Positions 30,357 through 42,830 of a stretch of 64,000 nt of DNA are shown piece after piece; the stretch's first letter is position 1, and each line of letters opens with the position of its first letter. The position numbers and the translations under genes are program-made. The notes under the pieces were generated by a model, which was not told the DNA's origin, did not search any database, and saw only the letters and a list, made by a program, of their open reading frames with translations. Source of the DNA: Taudactylus pleione (Eukaryota > Chordata > Amphibia > Anura > Myobatrachidae); the NCBI GenBank assembly GCA_031769625.1, contig JAUIMM010000483.1:6020001-6084000 (forward strand), given 5' to 3'.

Positions 30357-30655
30357 CTTTGGGAGAGAGACCATACACCTTGGATTGCACCTTGAAAAAG
30401 ACCTCAGATTTGGAGGTCGAAACGCATTGGTGGAACGGGGACGCCAGGAGTGATTGAAGGACTGTATACCAGAGGATGGAAGCGGAGTCATTCATGCAGT
30501 GTCCGGACACTACACGGTGACAATACATCAAACTGCTTATTAAGAACTGTCCGTTGCCATTTCTTTGCCACAGCTGGTAATTGTTTTTCTTTCAGCTGCC
30601 TGGGGATAAACCCATGATGATCTTCTTTTGTTGTTATATTTGTATATGTTTATAA
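30357..30655 (+). mobile_element. 3' untranslated region of the Penelope-like element
   Basis: Non-coding sequence between the endonuclease tail and the array. It contains the hammerhead-like motif at 30391-30425, then AT-rich sequence ending GTATATGTTTATAAT. The array begins at once with TTACAGG, so no separate target duplication can be identified. Confidence 0.6.
30391..30425 (+). other. Hammerhead-like motif behind the Penelope-like element
   Basis: CTTGAAAAA is followed by a perfect 6-bp hairpin (GACCTC / GAGGTC, 7-nt loop, 30400-30418) and then GAAACGC. Penelope-like elements are known to carry hammerhead ribozymes whose core is CTGATGA, stem II, GAAA. The spacing and second box fit. 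The first box deviates at two catalytic positions, so cleavage is unlikely. Confidence 0.45.
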
Positions 30656-32681
30656 TTACAGGAGGGGTAGGGTTAGGCACTAGGAGAGACAGTTATGGTT
30701 AAGCACTTATAGGAGGGTTAGGGTTAGGCACTAGTGGGGACAGTTATGGTTAAGCACTTACAGCAGGGATAGGGTAAGGCACTAGGAGAGACAGTTAGGG
30801 TTAGGCACTTACAGGAGGGGTAGGGTTAGGCACAAGGAGAGACAGTTAGGGTTAGGCACTTACAGGAGGGGTAGGGTTAGGCACTAGGGGGGACAGTTAT
30901 TGTTAAACACTTACAGGAAGGATAGGGTTAGGCACTAGGAGAGACAGTTAGGGTTAGGCACTTACAGGAGGGGTAGGCTTAGGCACTAGGGTGGACAGTT
31001 AAGGTTAAGCACTTACAGGAGGGGTAGGGTTAGGCACTAGGGGGGACAGTTAGGGTTAGGCACTTACAGGAGGGATAGGGTTAGGCACTAGGAGAGACAG
31101 TTAGGGTTAGGCACTAGAAGAGACAGTTAGGGTTAGGCACTTACAGGAGGAGTAGGGTTAGGCACTAGGAGAGACAGTTATGGTTAAGCACTTACAGGAG
31201 GGGTAGGGTTAGGCACTAGGAGAGACAGTTAGGGTTAGGCACTTACAGGAGGGATAGGGTTAGGCACTAGGAGAGACAGTTAGGGTTAGGCACTTACAGG
31301 AGGGGTAGGGTTAGGCACTAGGAGAGACAGTTAGGGTTAGGCACTTACAGGAGGGGTAGGGTTAGGCACTAGGAGAGAAAGTTAGGGTTAGGCACTTATC
31401 GGAGGGTTAGGCACTAGGAGGGACAGTTATGTTTAGGCACTTACAGGAGGGGTAGGGTTAGGCACTAGGGGGGACAGTTAGGGTTAGGCACTTACAGGAG
31501 GGATAGGGTTAGGCACTAGGAGAGACAGTTAGGGTTAGTCACTAGAAGAGACAGTTAGGGTTAGGCACTAACAGGAGAGGTAGGGTTAGGCACTAGGAGA
31601 GACAGTTATGGTTAAGCACTTACAGGAGGGGTAGGGTTAGGCACTAGTGGGGACAGTTATGGTTAAGCACTTACAGGAGGAGTAGGGTTAGGCACTAGGA
31701 GAGACAGTTAGGATTAGGCACTAGGAGAGAGTTAGGGTTAGGCACTTACAGGAGGAGTAGGGTTAGGCACTAGGAGAGACAGTTATGGTTAAGCACTTAC
31801 AGGAGGGGTAGGGTTAGGCACTAGGAGGGACAGTTATGTTTAGGCACTTACATGAGGGGTAGGTTAGGCACAAGGAGAGACAGTTACGGTTAGGCACTTA
31901 CAGGAGGGGTAGGGTTGGGTACTAGGAGAGACAGTTAGGGTTAGGCACTAGAAGGGACAGTTAGGGTTAAGCACTTACAGGAGGAGTAGGGTTAGGCACT
32001 AGGAGAGACAGTTATGGTTAAGCACTTACAGGAGGGGTAGGGTTAGGCACTAGGAGAGACAGTTAGGGTTAGGCACTTACAGGAGGGGTAGGGTTAGGCA
32101 TTAGGACAGACAGTTAGGGTTAGGCACTTACAGGAGGGGTAGGGTTAGGCACTAGGAGAGACAGTTAGGGTTAGGCACTTATCGGAGGGTTAGGCACTAG
32201 GAGGGACAGTTATGTTTAGGCACTTACATGAGGGGTAGGTTAGGCACAAGGAGAGACAGTTACGGTTAGGCACTTACAGGAGGGGTAGGGTTGGGCACTA
32301 GGAGAGACAGTTAGGGTTAGGCACTAGAAGGGACAGTTAGGGTTAAGCACTTACAGGAGGGATAGGGTTAGGCACTAGGAGAGACAGTTAGGGTTAGGCA
32401 CTAGAAGAGACAGTTATGTTTAGGCACTTACAGGTGGGGTAGGTTAGGCACTAGGAGGTACAGTTATGTTTAGGCACTTACAGGAGGGGTAGGTTAGGCA
32501 CTAGGAGGGACAGTTATGTTTAGGCACTTACCGGAGGGGTAGGGTTTGGCACTAAGAGGGACAGTTATGGTTAGGCACTTACAGGAGGGGTAGGGTTAGG
32601 CACTAGGAGAGACAGTTAGGGTTAGGCACTTACAGGAGGGGTAGGGTTGGGCACTAGGAGAGACAGTTAGGGTTAGGCACT

Positions 32682-32777
32682 AGATTTGATTTGGTGCTAG
32701 ATCCACCAACCTGAGGCACCCTTGCAAGTGTCCAAAGGCACCCCAGGGTGCCACGGTGCTTAGTTTGGGAACCACTG
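32682..32777 (-). repeat. 96-bp hAT end inside the array, copy 1 (single)
   Basis: Foreign to the 51-bp unit. The right end is AGTTTGGGAACCACTG, whose complement CAGTGGTTCCCAAACT is a typical hAT terminal inverted repeat. The left end is ragged, so this is a truncated hAT end. Ten further copies in the array carry the same truncation, so they come from one insertion copied with the array. Confidence 0.85.
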
Positions 32778-35700
32778 GGTTAGGCACTTACAGGAGCATT
32801 AGGGTTAGGCAATTACAGGAGGGGTAGGGGTAGGCACTATGTGAGACAGTTAGGGTTAGGCACTTACCCCAACGGTTAGGGTTAGGCACTAGGAGGGAGA
32901 GTTAGGGTTAGGCACTTACAGGAGGTGTAGAGTTAGGCACTAGGATAGGATACACAGTTAGGGTTAGGCACTTACAGGAGGGATAGGGTTAAGCACTAGG
33001 AGAGACAGTTAAGGATAGGTACGTACAGGAGGGGTAGGGTTTGGCACTTACAGGAGAGGTAGGGTTAGGCACTAGGGGGGACAGTTATGGTTAAGCACTT
33101 ACAGGAGGGATAGGGTAAGGCACTAGGAGAGACAGTTAGGTTTAGGCACTTACAGGAGGGGTAGGGTTAGGCACAAGGAGAGACAGTTAGGGTTAGGCAC
33201 TTACAGGAAGGGTATGGTTAGGCACTAGGGGGGACAGTTATGGTTAAACACTTACAGGAGGGATAGGGTTAGGCACTAGGAGAGACAGTTAGGGTTAGGC
33301 ACTTACAGGAGGGGTAGGCTTAGGCACTATGGTGGACAGTTATGGTTAAGCACTTACCGGAGGGCTAGGGTTAGGCACTAGGGGGGACAGTTAGGGTTAG
33401 GCACTTACAGGAGGGATAGGGTTAGGCACTAGGAGAGACAGTTAGGCTTAGGCACTAGAAGAGACAGTTAGGGTTAGGCACTTACAGGAGGGGTAGGGTT
33501 AGGCACTAGGAGAGACAGTTATGGTTAAGCACTTACAGGTGGGGTAGGGTTAGGCACTAGTGGGGACAGTTATGGTTAAGCACTTACAGGAGGAGTAGGG
33601 TTAGGCACTAGGAGAGACAGTTATGGTTAAGCACTTACAGGAGGGGTAGGCTTAGGCACTAGGGTGGACAGTTATGGTTAAGGACTTACCGGAGGGGTAG
33701 GGTTAGGCACTAGGGGGGACAGTTAGGGTTAGGCACTTACAGGAGGGGTAGGGTTAGGCACTAGGAGAGACAGTTAGGGTTAGGCACTAGAAGAGACAGT
33801 TAGGGTTAGGCACTTACAGGAGGGGTAGGGTTAGGCAGTAGGAGAGACAGTTATGGTTAAGCACTTACAGGAGGGGTAGGGTTAGGAACTAGAGGGGACA
33901 GTTATGGTTAAGCACTTACAGGAGGAGTAGGGTTAGGCACTAGGAGAGACAATTAGGGTTAGGCACTTACAGGAGGAGTAGGGTTAGGCACTAGGGAGAC
34001 AGTTATGGTTACGCACTTACAGGAGGGGTAGGGTTAGGCACTAGGAGAGACAGTTAGGGTTAGGCACTTACAGGAGGGATAGGGTTAGGCACTAGGAGAG
34101 ACAGTTAGGGTTAGGCACTTACAGGAGGGGTAGGGTTAGGCACTAGGAGAGACAGTTAGGGTTAGACACTTACAGGAGGGGTAGGGTTAGGCACTAGGAG
34201 AGACAGTTAGGGTTAGGCACTTATCGGAGGGTTAGGCACTAGGAGGGACAGTTATGTTTAGGCACTTACAGGAGGGGTAGGTTAGACACAAGGAGAGACA
34301 GTTAGGGTTAGGCACTTACAGGAGGAGTAGGGTTGGGCACTAGGAGAGACAGTTAGGGTTAGGCACTAGAAGGGACAGTTAGGGTTAAGCACTTACAGGA
34401 GGCATAGGGTTAGGCACTAGGAGAGACAGTTAGGGTTTGGCACTAGAAGGGACAGTTATGTTTAGGCACTTACAGGAGGGGTAGGTTAGGCACTAGGAGG
34501 GACAGTTATGTTTAGGCACTTACAGGAGGGGTAGGTTAGGCACTAGGAGGGACAGTTATGTTTAGGCACTTACAGGAGGGGTAGGGTTAGGCACTAGGAG
34601 AGACAGTTATGTTTAGGCACTTACAGGAGGGATAGGGTTAGGCACTAGGAGAGACAGTTAGGGTTAGGCACTAGAAGAGACAGTTAGGGTTAGGCACTTA
34701 CAGGAGGGGTAGGGATAGGCACTAGGAGAGACAGTTATGGTTAAGCACTTACAGTAGGGGTAGGGTTAGGCACTAGTGGGGACAGTTATGGTTAAGCACT
34801 TACAGGAGGAGTAGGGTTAGGCACTAGGAGAGACAGTTATGGTTAAGCACTTACAGGAGGGTAGGCTTAGGCACTAGGGTGGACAGTTATGGTTAAGCAC
34901 TTACCGGAGGGGTAGGGTTAGGCACTAGGGGGGACAGTTAGGGTTAGGCACTTACAGGAGGGGTAGGGTTAGGCACTAGGAGAGACAGTTAGGGTTAGGC
35001 ACTAGAAGAGACAGTTAGGGTTAGGCACTTACAGGAGGGGTAGGGTTAGGCAGTAGGAGAGACAGTTATGGTTAAGCACTTACAGGAGGGGTAGGGTTAG
35101 GCACTAGTGGGGACAGTTATGGTTAAGCACTTACAGGAGGAGTAGGGTTAGGAACTAGGAGAGACAGTTAGGGTTAGACACTTACAGGAGGAGTAGGGTT
35201 AGGCACTAGGAGAGACAGTTATGGTTAAGCACTTACAGGAGGGGTAGGGTAAGGCACTAGGAGAGACAGTTAGGGTTAGGCACTTACAGGAGGGATAGGG
35301 TTAGGCACTAGGAGAGACACTTAGGGTTAGGCACTTACAGGAGGGCTAGGGTTAGGCACTAGGAGAGACAGTTCGGGTTAGGCACTTACAGGAGGGGTAG
35401 GGTTAGGCACTAGGAGAGACAGTTAGGGTTAGGCACTTATCGGAGGGTTAGGCACTAGGAGGGACAGTTATGTTTAGGCACTTACAGGAGGGGTAGGTTA
35501 GGCACAAGGAGAGACAGTTAGGGTTAGGCACTTACAGGAGGGGTAGGGTTGGGCACTAGGAGAGACAGTTAGGGTTAGGCACTAGAAGGGACAGTTAGGG
35601 TTAAGCACTTACAGGAGGGATAGGGTTAGGCACTAGGAGAGACAGTTAGGGTTAGGCACTAGAAGGGACAGTTATGTTTAGGCACTTACAGGAGGGGTAG

Positions 35701-38199
35701 GTTAGGCACTAGGAGGGACAGTTATGTTTAGGCACTTACAGGAGGGGTAGGTTAGGCACTAGGAGGGACAGTTATGTTTAGGCACTTACAGGAGGGGTAG
35801 GGTTAGGCACTAGGAGGGACAGTTATGGTTAGGCACTTACAGGAGGGGTAGGGTTAGGCACTAGGAGAGACAGTTAGGGTTAGGCACTTACAGGAGGGGT
35901 AGGGTTGGGCACTAGGAGAGACAGTTAGGGTTAGGCACTAGAAGGGACAGTTAGGGTTAAGCACTTACAGGAGGGATAGGGTTAGGCACTAGGAGAGACA
36001 GTTAGTGTTAGGCACTAGAAGGGACAGTTATGTTTAGGCACTTACAGGAGGGTTAGGTTAGGCACTAGGAGGGACAGCTATGTTTAGGCACTTACAGGAG
36101 GGGTAGGGTTAGGCACTAGGGGGGACAGTTAGGGTTAAGCACTTACAGGAGGTATAGGGTTAGGCACTAGGAGAGACAGTTAGGGTTAGGCACTTACAGG
36201 AGGGGTAGGGTTTGGCACTAGGGGAGACAGTTATGGTTAAGCACTTACAGGAGGGGTAGGGTTAGGCACTAGGAAAGACAGTTAGGGTTAGGCACTTATA
36301 GGAGGGGTAGGGTTAGGCACTAGGAGAGACAGTTATGGTTAAGCACTTACAGGAGGGGTAGGGATAGGCACTAGCGGGGACAGTTATGGTTAAGCACTTA
36401 CACGAGGGGTAGGGTTAGGCACTAGAAGAGACAGCTAGGGTTAGGCACTTACAGGAGGGGTAGGGTTAGGCACTAGGAGAGACAGTTATGGTTAAGCACT
36501 TATACAGGAGGTTTAGGGTTAGGCACTAGGAGAGACAGTTAGGGTTAGGCACTTACAGGAGGGATAGGGTTAGGCACTAGGAGAGACAGTTAGGGTTAGG
36601 CACTTACAGGAGGGGTAGGGTTAGGCACTAGGAGAGACAGTTAGGTTTAGGTACTTACAGGAGGGGTAGGGTTAGGCACAAGGAGAGACAGTTAGGGTTA
36701 GGCACTTATCGGAGGGTGAGGAGGGACAGTTATGTTTAGGCACTTACAGGAGGGGTAGGTTAGGCACAGCACAAGGAGAGACAGTTTGGGTTAGGCACTT
36801 ATTGGATGGTTAGGCACTAGGAGGGACAGTTATGTTTAGGCACTTGCAGGAGGGGTAGGTTAGGCACTAGGAGGGACAGTTATGTTTAGGCACTTACAGG
36901 AGGGGTAGGGTTGGGCACTAGGAGAGAAAGTTAGGGTTAGGCACTAGAAGGGACAGTTAGGGTTAAGCACTTACAGGAGGGATAGGGTTAGGCACTAGGA
37001 GAGACAGTTAGGGTTAGGCACTAGAAGGGACAGTTAGGGTTAGGCACTTACAGCAGGGGTAGGGTTAGGCACTAGGGGGACAGTTAGGGTTAAGCACTTA
37101 CAGGAGGGATAGGGTTAGGCACTAGGAGACACAGTTAGGGTTAGGCACTTACAGGAGGGATAGGGTTAGGCACTTGGAGAGACAGTTAGGGTTAGGCACT
37201 AGAAGGGACAGTTAGGGTTAAGCACTTACAGGACGGATAGGGTTGGGCACTAGGAGAGACAGTTAGGGTTAGGCACTAGAAGGGACAGTTAGGGTAGGCA
37301 CTTACAGGAGTGGTAGGGTTAGGCAGTAGGGTGGACAGTTAGGGATAAGCACTTACAGGAGGGATAGGGTTAGGCACTAGGAGAGACAGTTAGGGTAAGG
37401 CACTTACAGGAAGGATAGGGTTAGGCACTAGGAGAGAGAGCTAGGGTTAGGCACTAGAAGGGACAGTTAGGGTTAAGCACTTACAGGACGGATAGGGTTG
37501 GGCACTAGGAGAGACAGTTAGGGTTAGGCACTAGAAGGGACAGTTAGGGTAGGCACTTACAGGAGTGGTAGGGTTAGGCAGTAGGGGGGACAGTTAGGGT
37601 TAAGTACTTACAGGAGGGATAGGGTTAGGCACTAGAAGAGACAGTTAGGGTTAGGCACTTACAGGAGGGGTAAGGTTAGGCACAAGGAGAGACAGTTAGG
37701 GTTAAGCACTTACAGGAGGGGTAGGGTTAGGCACTAGTGGGGACAGTTATGGTTAAGCACTTACAGGAGGAGTAGGGTTAGGCACTAGGAGAGACAGTTA
37801 TGGTTACGCACTTACAGGAGGGGTAGGCTTAGGCACTAGGGTGGACAGTTATGGTTAAGCACTTACCGGAGGGGTAGGGTTAGGCACTAGGGGGGACAGT
37901 TAGGGTTAGGCACTTACAGGAGGGGTAGGGTTAGGCACTAGGAGAGACAGTTAGGGTTAGGCACTAGAAGAGACAGTTAGGGTTAGGCACTTACAGGAGG
38001 GGTAGGGTTAGGCACTAGGAGAGACAGTTATGGTTAAGCACTTACAGGAGGGGTAGGGTTAGGCACTAGTGGGGACAGTTATGGTTAAGCACTTACAGGA
38101 GGAGTAGGGTTAGGCACTAGGAGAGACAGTTATGGTTAAGCACTTACAGGAGGGGTAGGCTTAGGCACTAGGGTGGACAGTTATGGTTAAGCACTCACC

Positions 38200-41100
38200 G
38201 GAGGGGTAGGGTTAGGCACTAGGATAGGATACACAGTTAGGGTTAGGCACTTACAGGAGGGATAGGGTTAAGCACTAGGAGAGACAGTTAAGGATAGGTA
38301 CTTTCAGGAGAGGTAGGGTTTGGCACTTACAGGAGGGGTAGGGTTAGGCACTAGGGGGGACAGTTATGGTTAAGCACTTACAGGAGGGATAGGGTAAGGC
38401 ACTAGGAGAGACAGTTAGGTTTAGGCACTTACAGGAGGGGAAGGGTTAGGCACAAGGAGAGACAGTTAGGGTTAGGCACTTACAGGAGGGGTATGGTTAG
38501 GTACTAGGGGGGACAGTTATGGTTAAACACTTACAGGAGGGATAGGGTTAGGCACTAGGAGAGACAGTTAGGGTTAGGCACTTACAGGAGGGGTAGGCTT
38601 AGGCAATAGGGTGGACAGTTAAGGTTAAGCACTTACCGGAGGGGTAGGGTTAGGCACTAGGTGGGACAGTTAGGGTTTGGCACTTACAGGAGGGATAGGG
38701 TTAGGCACTAGGAGAGACAGTTAGGGTTAGGCACTAGAAGAGACAGTTAGGGTTAGGCACTTACAGGAGGGGTAGGGTTAGGCACTAGGAGAGACAGTTA
38801 TGGTTAAGCACTTACAGGAGGGGTAGGGTTAGGAACTAGTGGGGACAGTTATGGTTAAGCACTTACAGGAGGAGTAGGGTTAGGCACTAGGAGAGACAGT
38901 TAGGGTTAGGCACTTACAGGAGGAGTAGGGTTAGGCACTAGGAGAGACAGTTATGGTTAAGCACTTACAGGAGGGGTAGGGTTAGGCACTAGGAGAGACA
39001 GTTAGGGTTAGGCACTTACAGGAGGGATAGGGTTAGGCACTAGGAGAGACAGTTAGGGTTAGGCACTTACAGGAGGGGTAGGTTAGGCACTAGGAGAGAC
39101 AGTTTGGGTTAGGCACTTATCGGAGGGTTAGGCACTAGGAGGGACAGTTATGTTTAGGCACTTACAGGAGGGGTAGGTTAGGCACAAGGAGAGACAGTTA
39201 GGGTTAGGCACTTACAGGAGGGGTAGGGTTGGGCACTAGGAGAGACAGTTAGGGTTAGGCACTAGAAGGGACAGTTAGGGTTAAGCACTTACAGGAGGGA
39301 TAGGGTTAGGCACTAGGAGAGACAGTTAGGGTTAGGCACTAGAAGGGACAGTTATGTTTAGGCACTTACAGGAGGGGTAGGTTAGGCACTAGGAGGGACA
39401 GTTATGTTTAGGCACTTACAGGAGGGGTAGGTTAGGCACTAGGAGGGACAGTTATGTTTAGGCACTTACAGGAGGGGTAGGGTTAGGCACTAGGAGGGAC
39501 AGTTATGGTTAGGCACTTACAGGAGGGGTAGGGTTAGGCACTAGGAGAGACAGTTATGTTTAGGCACTTACAGGAGGGGTAGGGTTAGGCACTAGGGGGG
39601 ACAGTTAGGGTAAGGCACTTACAGGAGGGATAGGGTTAGGCACTAGGAGAGACAGTTAGGGTTAGTCACTAGAAGAGACAGTTAGGGTTAGGCACTAACA
39701 GGAGGGGTAGGGTTAGGCACTAGGAGAGACAGTTATGGTTAAGCACTTACAGGAGGGGTAGGGTTTGGCACTAGTGGGGACAGTTATGGTTAAGCACTTA
39801 CAGGAGGAGTAGGGTTAGGCACTAGGCGAGATAGTTAGGATTAGGCACTAGGAGAGAGTTAGGGTTAGGCACTTACAGGAGGAGTAGGGTTTGGCACTAG
39901 GAGAGACAGTTATGGTTAAGCACTTACAGGAGGGGTAGGGTTAGGCACTAGGAGAGACAGTTAGGGTTAGGCACTTACAGGAGGGGTAGGGATAGGCACT
40001 AGGACAGACAGTTAGGGTTAGGCACTTACAGGAGGGGTAGGGTTAGGCACTAGGAGAGACAGTTAGGGTTAGGCACTAGAAGGGACAGTTATGTTTAGGC
40101 ACTTACAGGAGGGGTAGGTTAGGCACTAGGAGGGACAGTTATGTTTAGGCACTTACAGGAGGGGTAGGTTAGGCACAAGGAGAGACAGTTACGGTTAGGC
40201 ACTTACAGGAGGGGTAGGGTTGGGCACTAGGAGTGACAGTTAGGGTTAGCCACTAGAAGGGACAGTTAGGGTTAAGCACTTACAGGAGGGATAGGGTTAG
40301 GCACTAGGAGAGACAGTTAGGGTTAGGCACTAGAAGGGACAGTTATGTTTAGGCACTTACAGGAGGGGTAGGTTAGGCACTAGGAGGTACAGTTATGTTT
40401 AGGCACTTACAGGAGGGGTAGGTTAGGCACTAGGAGGGACAGTTATGTTTAGGCACTTACAGGAGGGGTAGGGTTTGGCACTAGGAGGGACAGTTATGGT
40501 TAGGCACTTACAGGAGGGGTAGGGTTAGGCACTAGGAGAGACAGTTAGGGTTAGGCACTTACAGGAGGGGTAGGGTTGGGCACTAGGAGAGACAGTTAGG
40601 GTTAGGCACTAGATTTGATTTGGTGCTAGATCCACCAACCTGAGGCACCCTTGCAAGTGTCCAAAGGCACCCCAGGGTGCCACGGTGCTTAGTTTGGGAA
40701 CCTCTGGGTTAGGCACTTACAGGAGCATTAGGGTTAGGCAATTACAGGAGGGGTAGGGGTAGGCACTATGTGAGACAGTTAGGGTTAGGCACTTACCCCA
40801 ACAGTTAGGGTTAGGCACTAGGAGGGAGAGTTAGGTTTAGGCACTTACAGGAGGTGTAGAGTTAGGCACTAGGTTAGGATACACAGTTAGGGTTAGGCAC
40901 TTACAGGAGGGATAGGGTTAAGCACTAGGAGAGACAGTTAAGGATAGGTACTTTCAGGAGGGGTAGGGTTTGGCACTTACAGGAGGGGTAGGGTTAGGCA
41001 CTAGGGGGGACAGTTATGGTTAAGCACTTACAGGAGGGATAGGGTAAGGCACTAGGAGAGACAGTTAGGTTTAGGCACTTACAGGAGGGGTAGGGTTAGG

Positions 41101-42830
41101 CACAAGGAGAGACACTTAGGGTTAGGCACTTACAGGAGGGGTATGGTTAGGTACTAGGGGGGACAGTTATGGTTAAACACTTACAGGAGGGATAGGGTTA
41201 GGCACTAGGAGAGACAGTTAGGGTTAGGCACTTACAGGAGGGGTAGGCTTAGGCAATAGGGTGGACAGTTATGGTTAAGCACTTACCGGAGGGGTAGGGT
41301 TAGGCACTAGGGGGGACAGTTAGGGTTAGGCACTTACAGGAGGGATAGGGTTAGGCACTAGGAGAGACAGTTAGGGTTAGGCACTAGAAGAGACAGTTAG
41401 GGTTAGGCACTTACAGGAGGGGTAGGGTTAGGCACTAGGAGAGACAGTTATGGTTAAGCACTTACAGGAGGGGTAGGGTTAGGCACTAGTGGGGACAGTT
41501 ATGGTTAAGCACTTACAGGAGGAGTAGGGTTAGGCAATAGGAGAGACAGTTATGGTTAAGCACTTACAGTAGGGGTAGGCTTAGGCACTAGGGTGGACAG
41601 TTATGGTTAAGCACTTACCGGAGGGGTAGGGTTAGGCACTAGGGGGGACAGTTAGGGTTAGGCACTTACAGGAGGGGTAGGGTTAGGCACTAGGAGAGAC
41701 AGTTAGGGTTAGGCACTAGAAGAGACAGTTAGGGTTAGGCACTTACAGGAGGGGTAGGGTTAGGCAGTAGGAGAGACAGTTATGGTTAAGCACTTACAGG
41801 AGGGGTAGGGTTAGGCACTAGTGGGGACAGTTATGGTTAAGCACTTACAGGACGAGTAGGGTTAGGCACTAGGAGAGACAGTTAGAGTTAGACACTTACA
41901 GGAGGAGTAGGGTTAGGCACTAGGAGAGACAGTTATGGTTAAGCACTTACAGGAGGGGTAGGGTAAGGCACTAGGAGAGACAGTTAGAATTAGGCACTTA
42001 CAGGAGGGATAGGGTTAGGCACTAGGAGAGACAGTTAGGGTTAGGCACTTACAGGAGGGGTAGGGTTAGGCACTAGGAGAGACAGTTAGGGTTAGGCACT
42101 TACAGGAGGGGTAGGGTTAGGCACTAGGAGAGACAGTTAGGGTTAGGCACTTATCGGAGGGTTAGGCATTAGGAGGGACAGTTATGTTTAGGCACTTACA
42201 GGAGGGGTAGGTTAGGCACAAGTTGAGACAGTTAGGGTTAGGCACTTACAGGAGGGGTAGTGTTGGGCACTAGGAGAGACAGTTAGGGTTAGGCACAAGA
42301 AGGGACAGTTAGGGTTAAGCACTTACAGGAGGGATAGGGTTAGGCACTAGGAGAGACAGTTAGGGTTAGGCACTAGAAGGGACAGTTATGTTTAGGCACT
42401 TACAGGAGGGGTAGGTTAGGCACTAGGAGGGACAGTTATGTTTAGGCACTTACAGGTGGGGTAGGTTAGGCACTAGGAGGGACAGTTATGTTTAGGCACT
42501 TACAGGAGGGGTAGGGTTAGGCACTAGGAGGGACAGTTATGGTTAGGCACTTACAGGAGGGGTAGGGTTAGGCACTGCGAGAGACAGTTAGGGTTAGGCA
42601 CTTACAGGAGGGGTAGGGTTGGGCACTAGGAGAGACAGTTAGGGTTAGGCACTAGTAGGGACAGTTAGGGTTAAGCACTTACAGGAGGGATAGGGTTAGG
42701 CACTAGGAGAGACAGTTAGGGTTAGGCACTAGAAGGGACAGTTATGTTTAGGCACTTACAGGAGGGTTAGGTTAGGCACTAGGAGGGACAGCTATGTTTA
42801 GGCACTTACAGGAGGAGTAGGGTTAGGCAC
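38200..42830 (+). repeat. Higher-order block, left copy (about 4.6 kb)
   Basis: Carries the same variant order as about 52,720-57,350, offset by 14,518 bp. Shared private variants include the hAT end with CCTCTGGG (40611-40706), AGGTTAGGATACACAG near 40,870 and GTTAGGTTTAGG before it. The match breaks near 42,830, where CTAGCAGGGACAG appears to be a recombination or deletion junction. Edges are approximate. Confidence 0.65.
40611..40706 (-). repeat. 96-bp hAT end inside the array, copy 2 (single)
   Basis: Same truncated hAT end, with the private ending GGGAACCTCTG in place of GGGAACCACTG. That variant is shared only with the copy at 55129. Confidence 0.85.
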
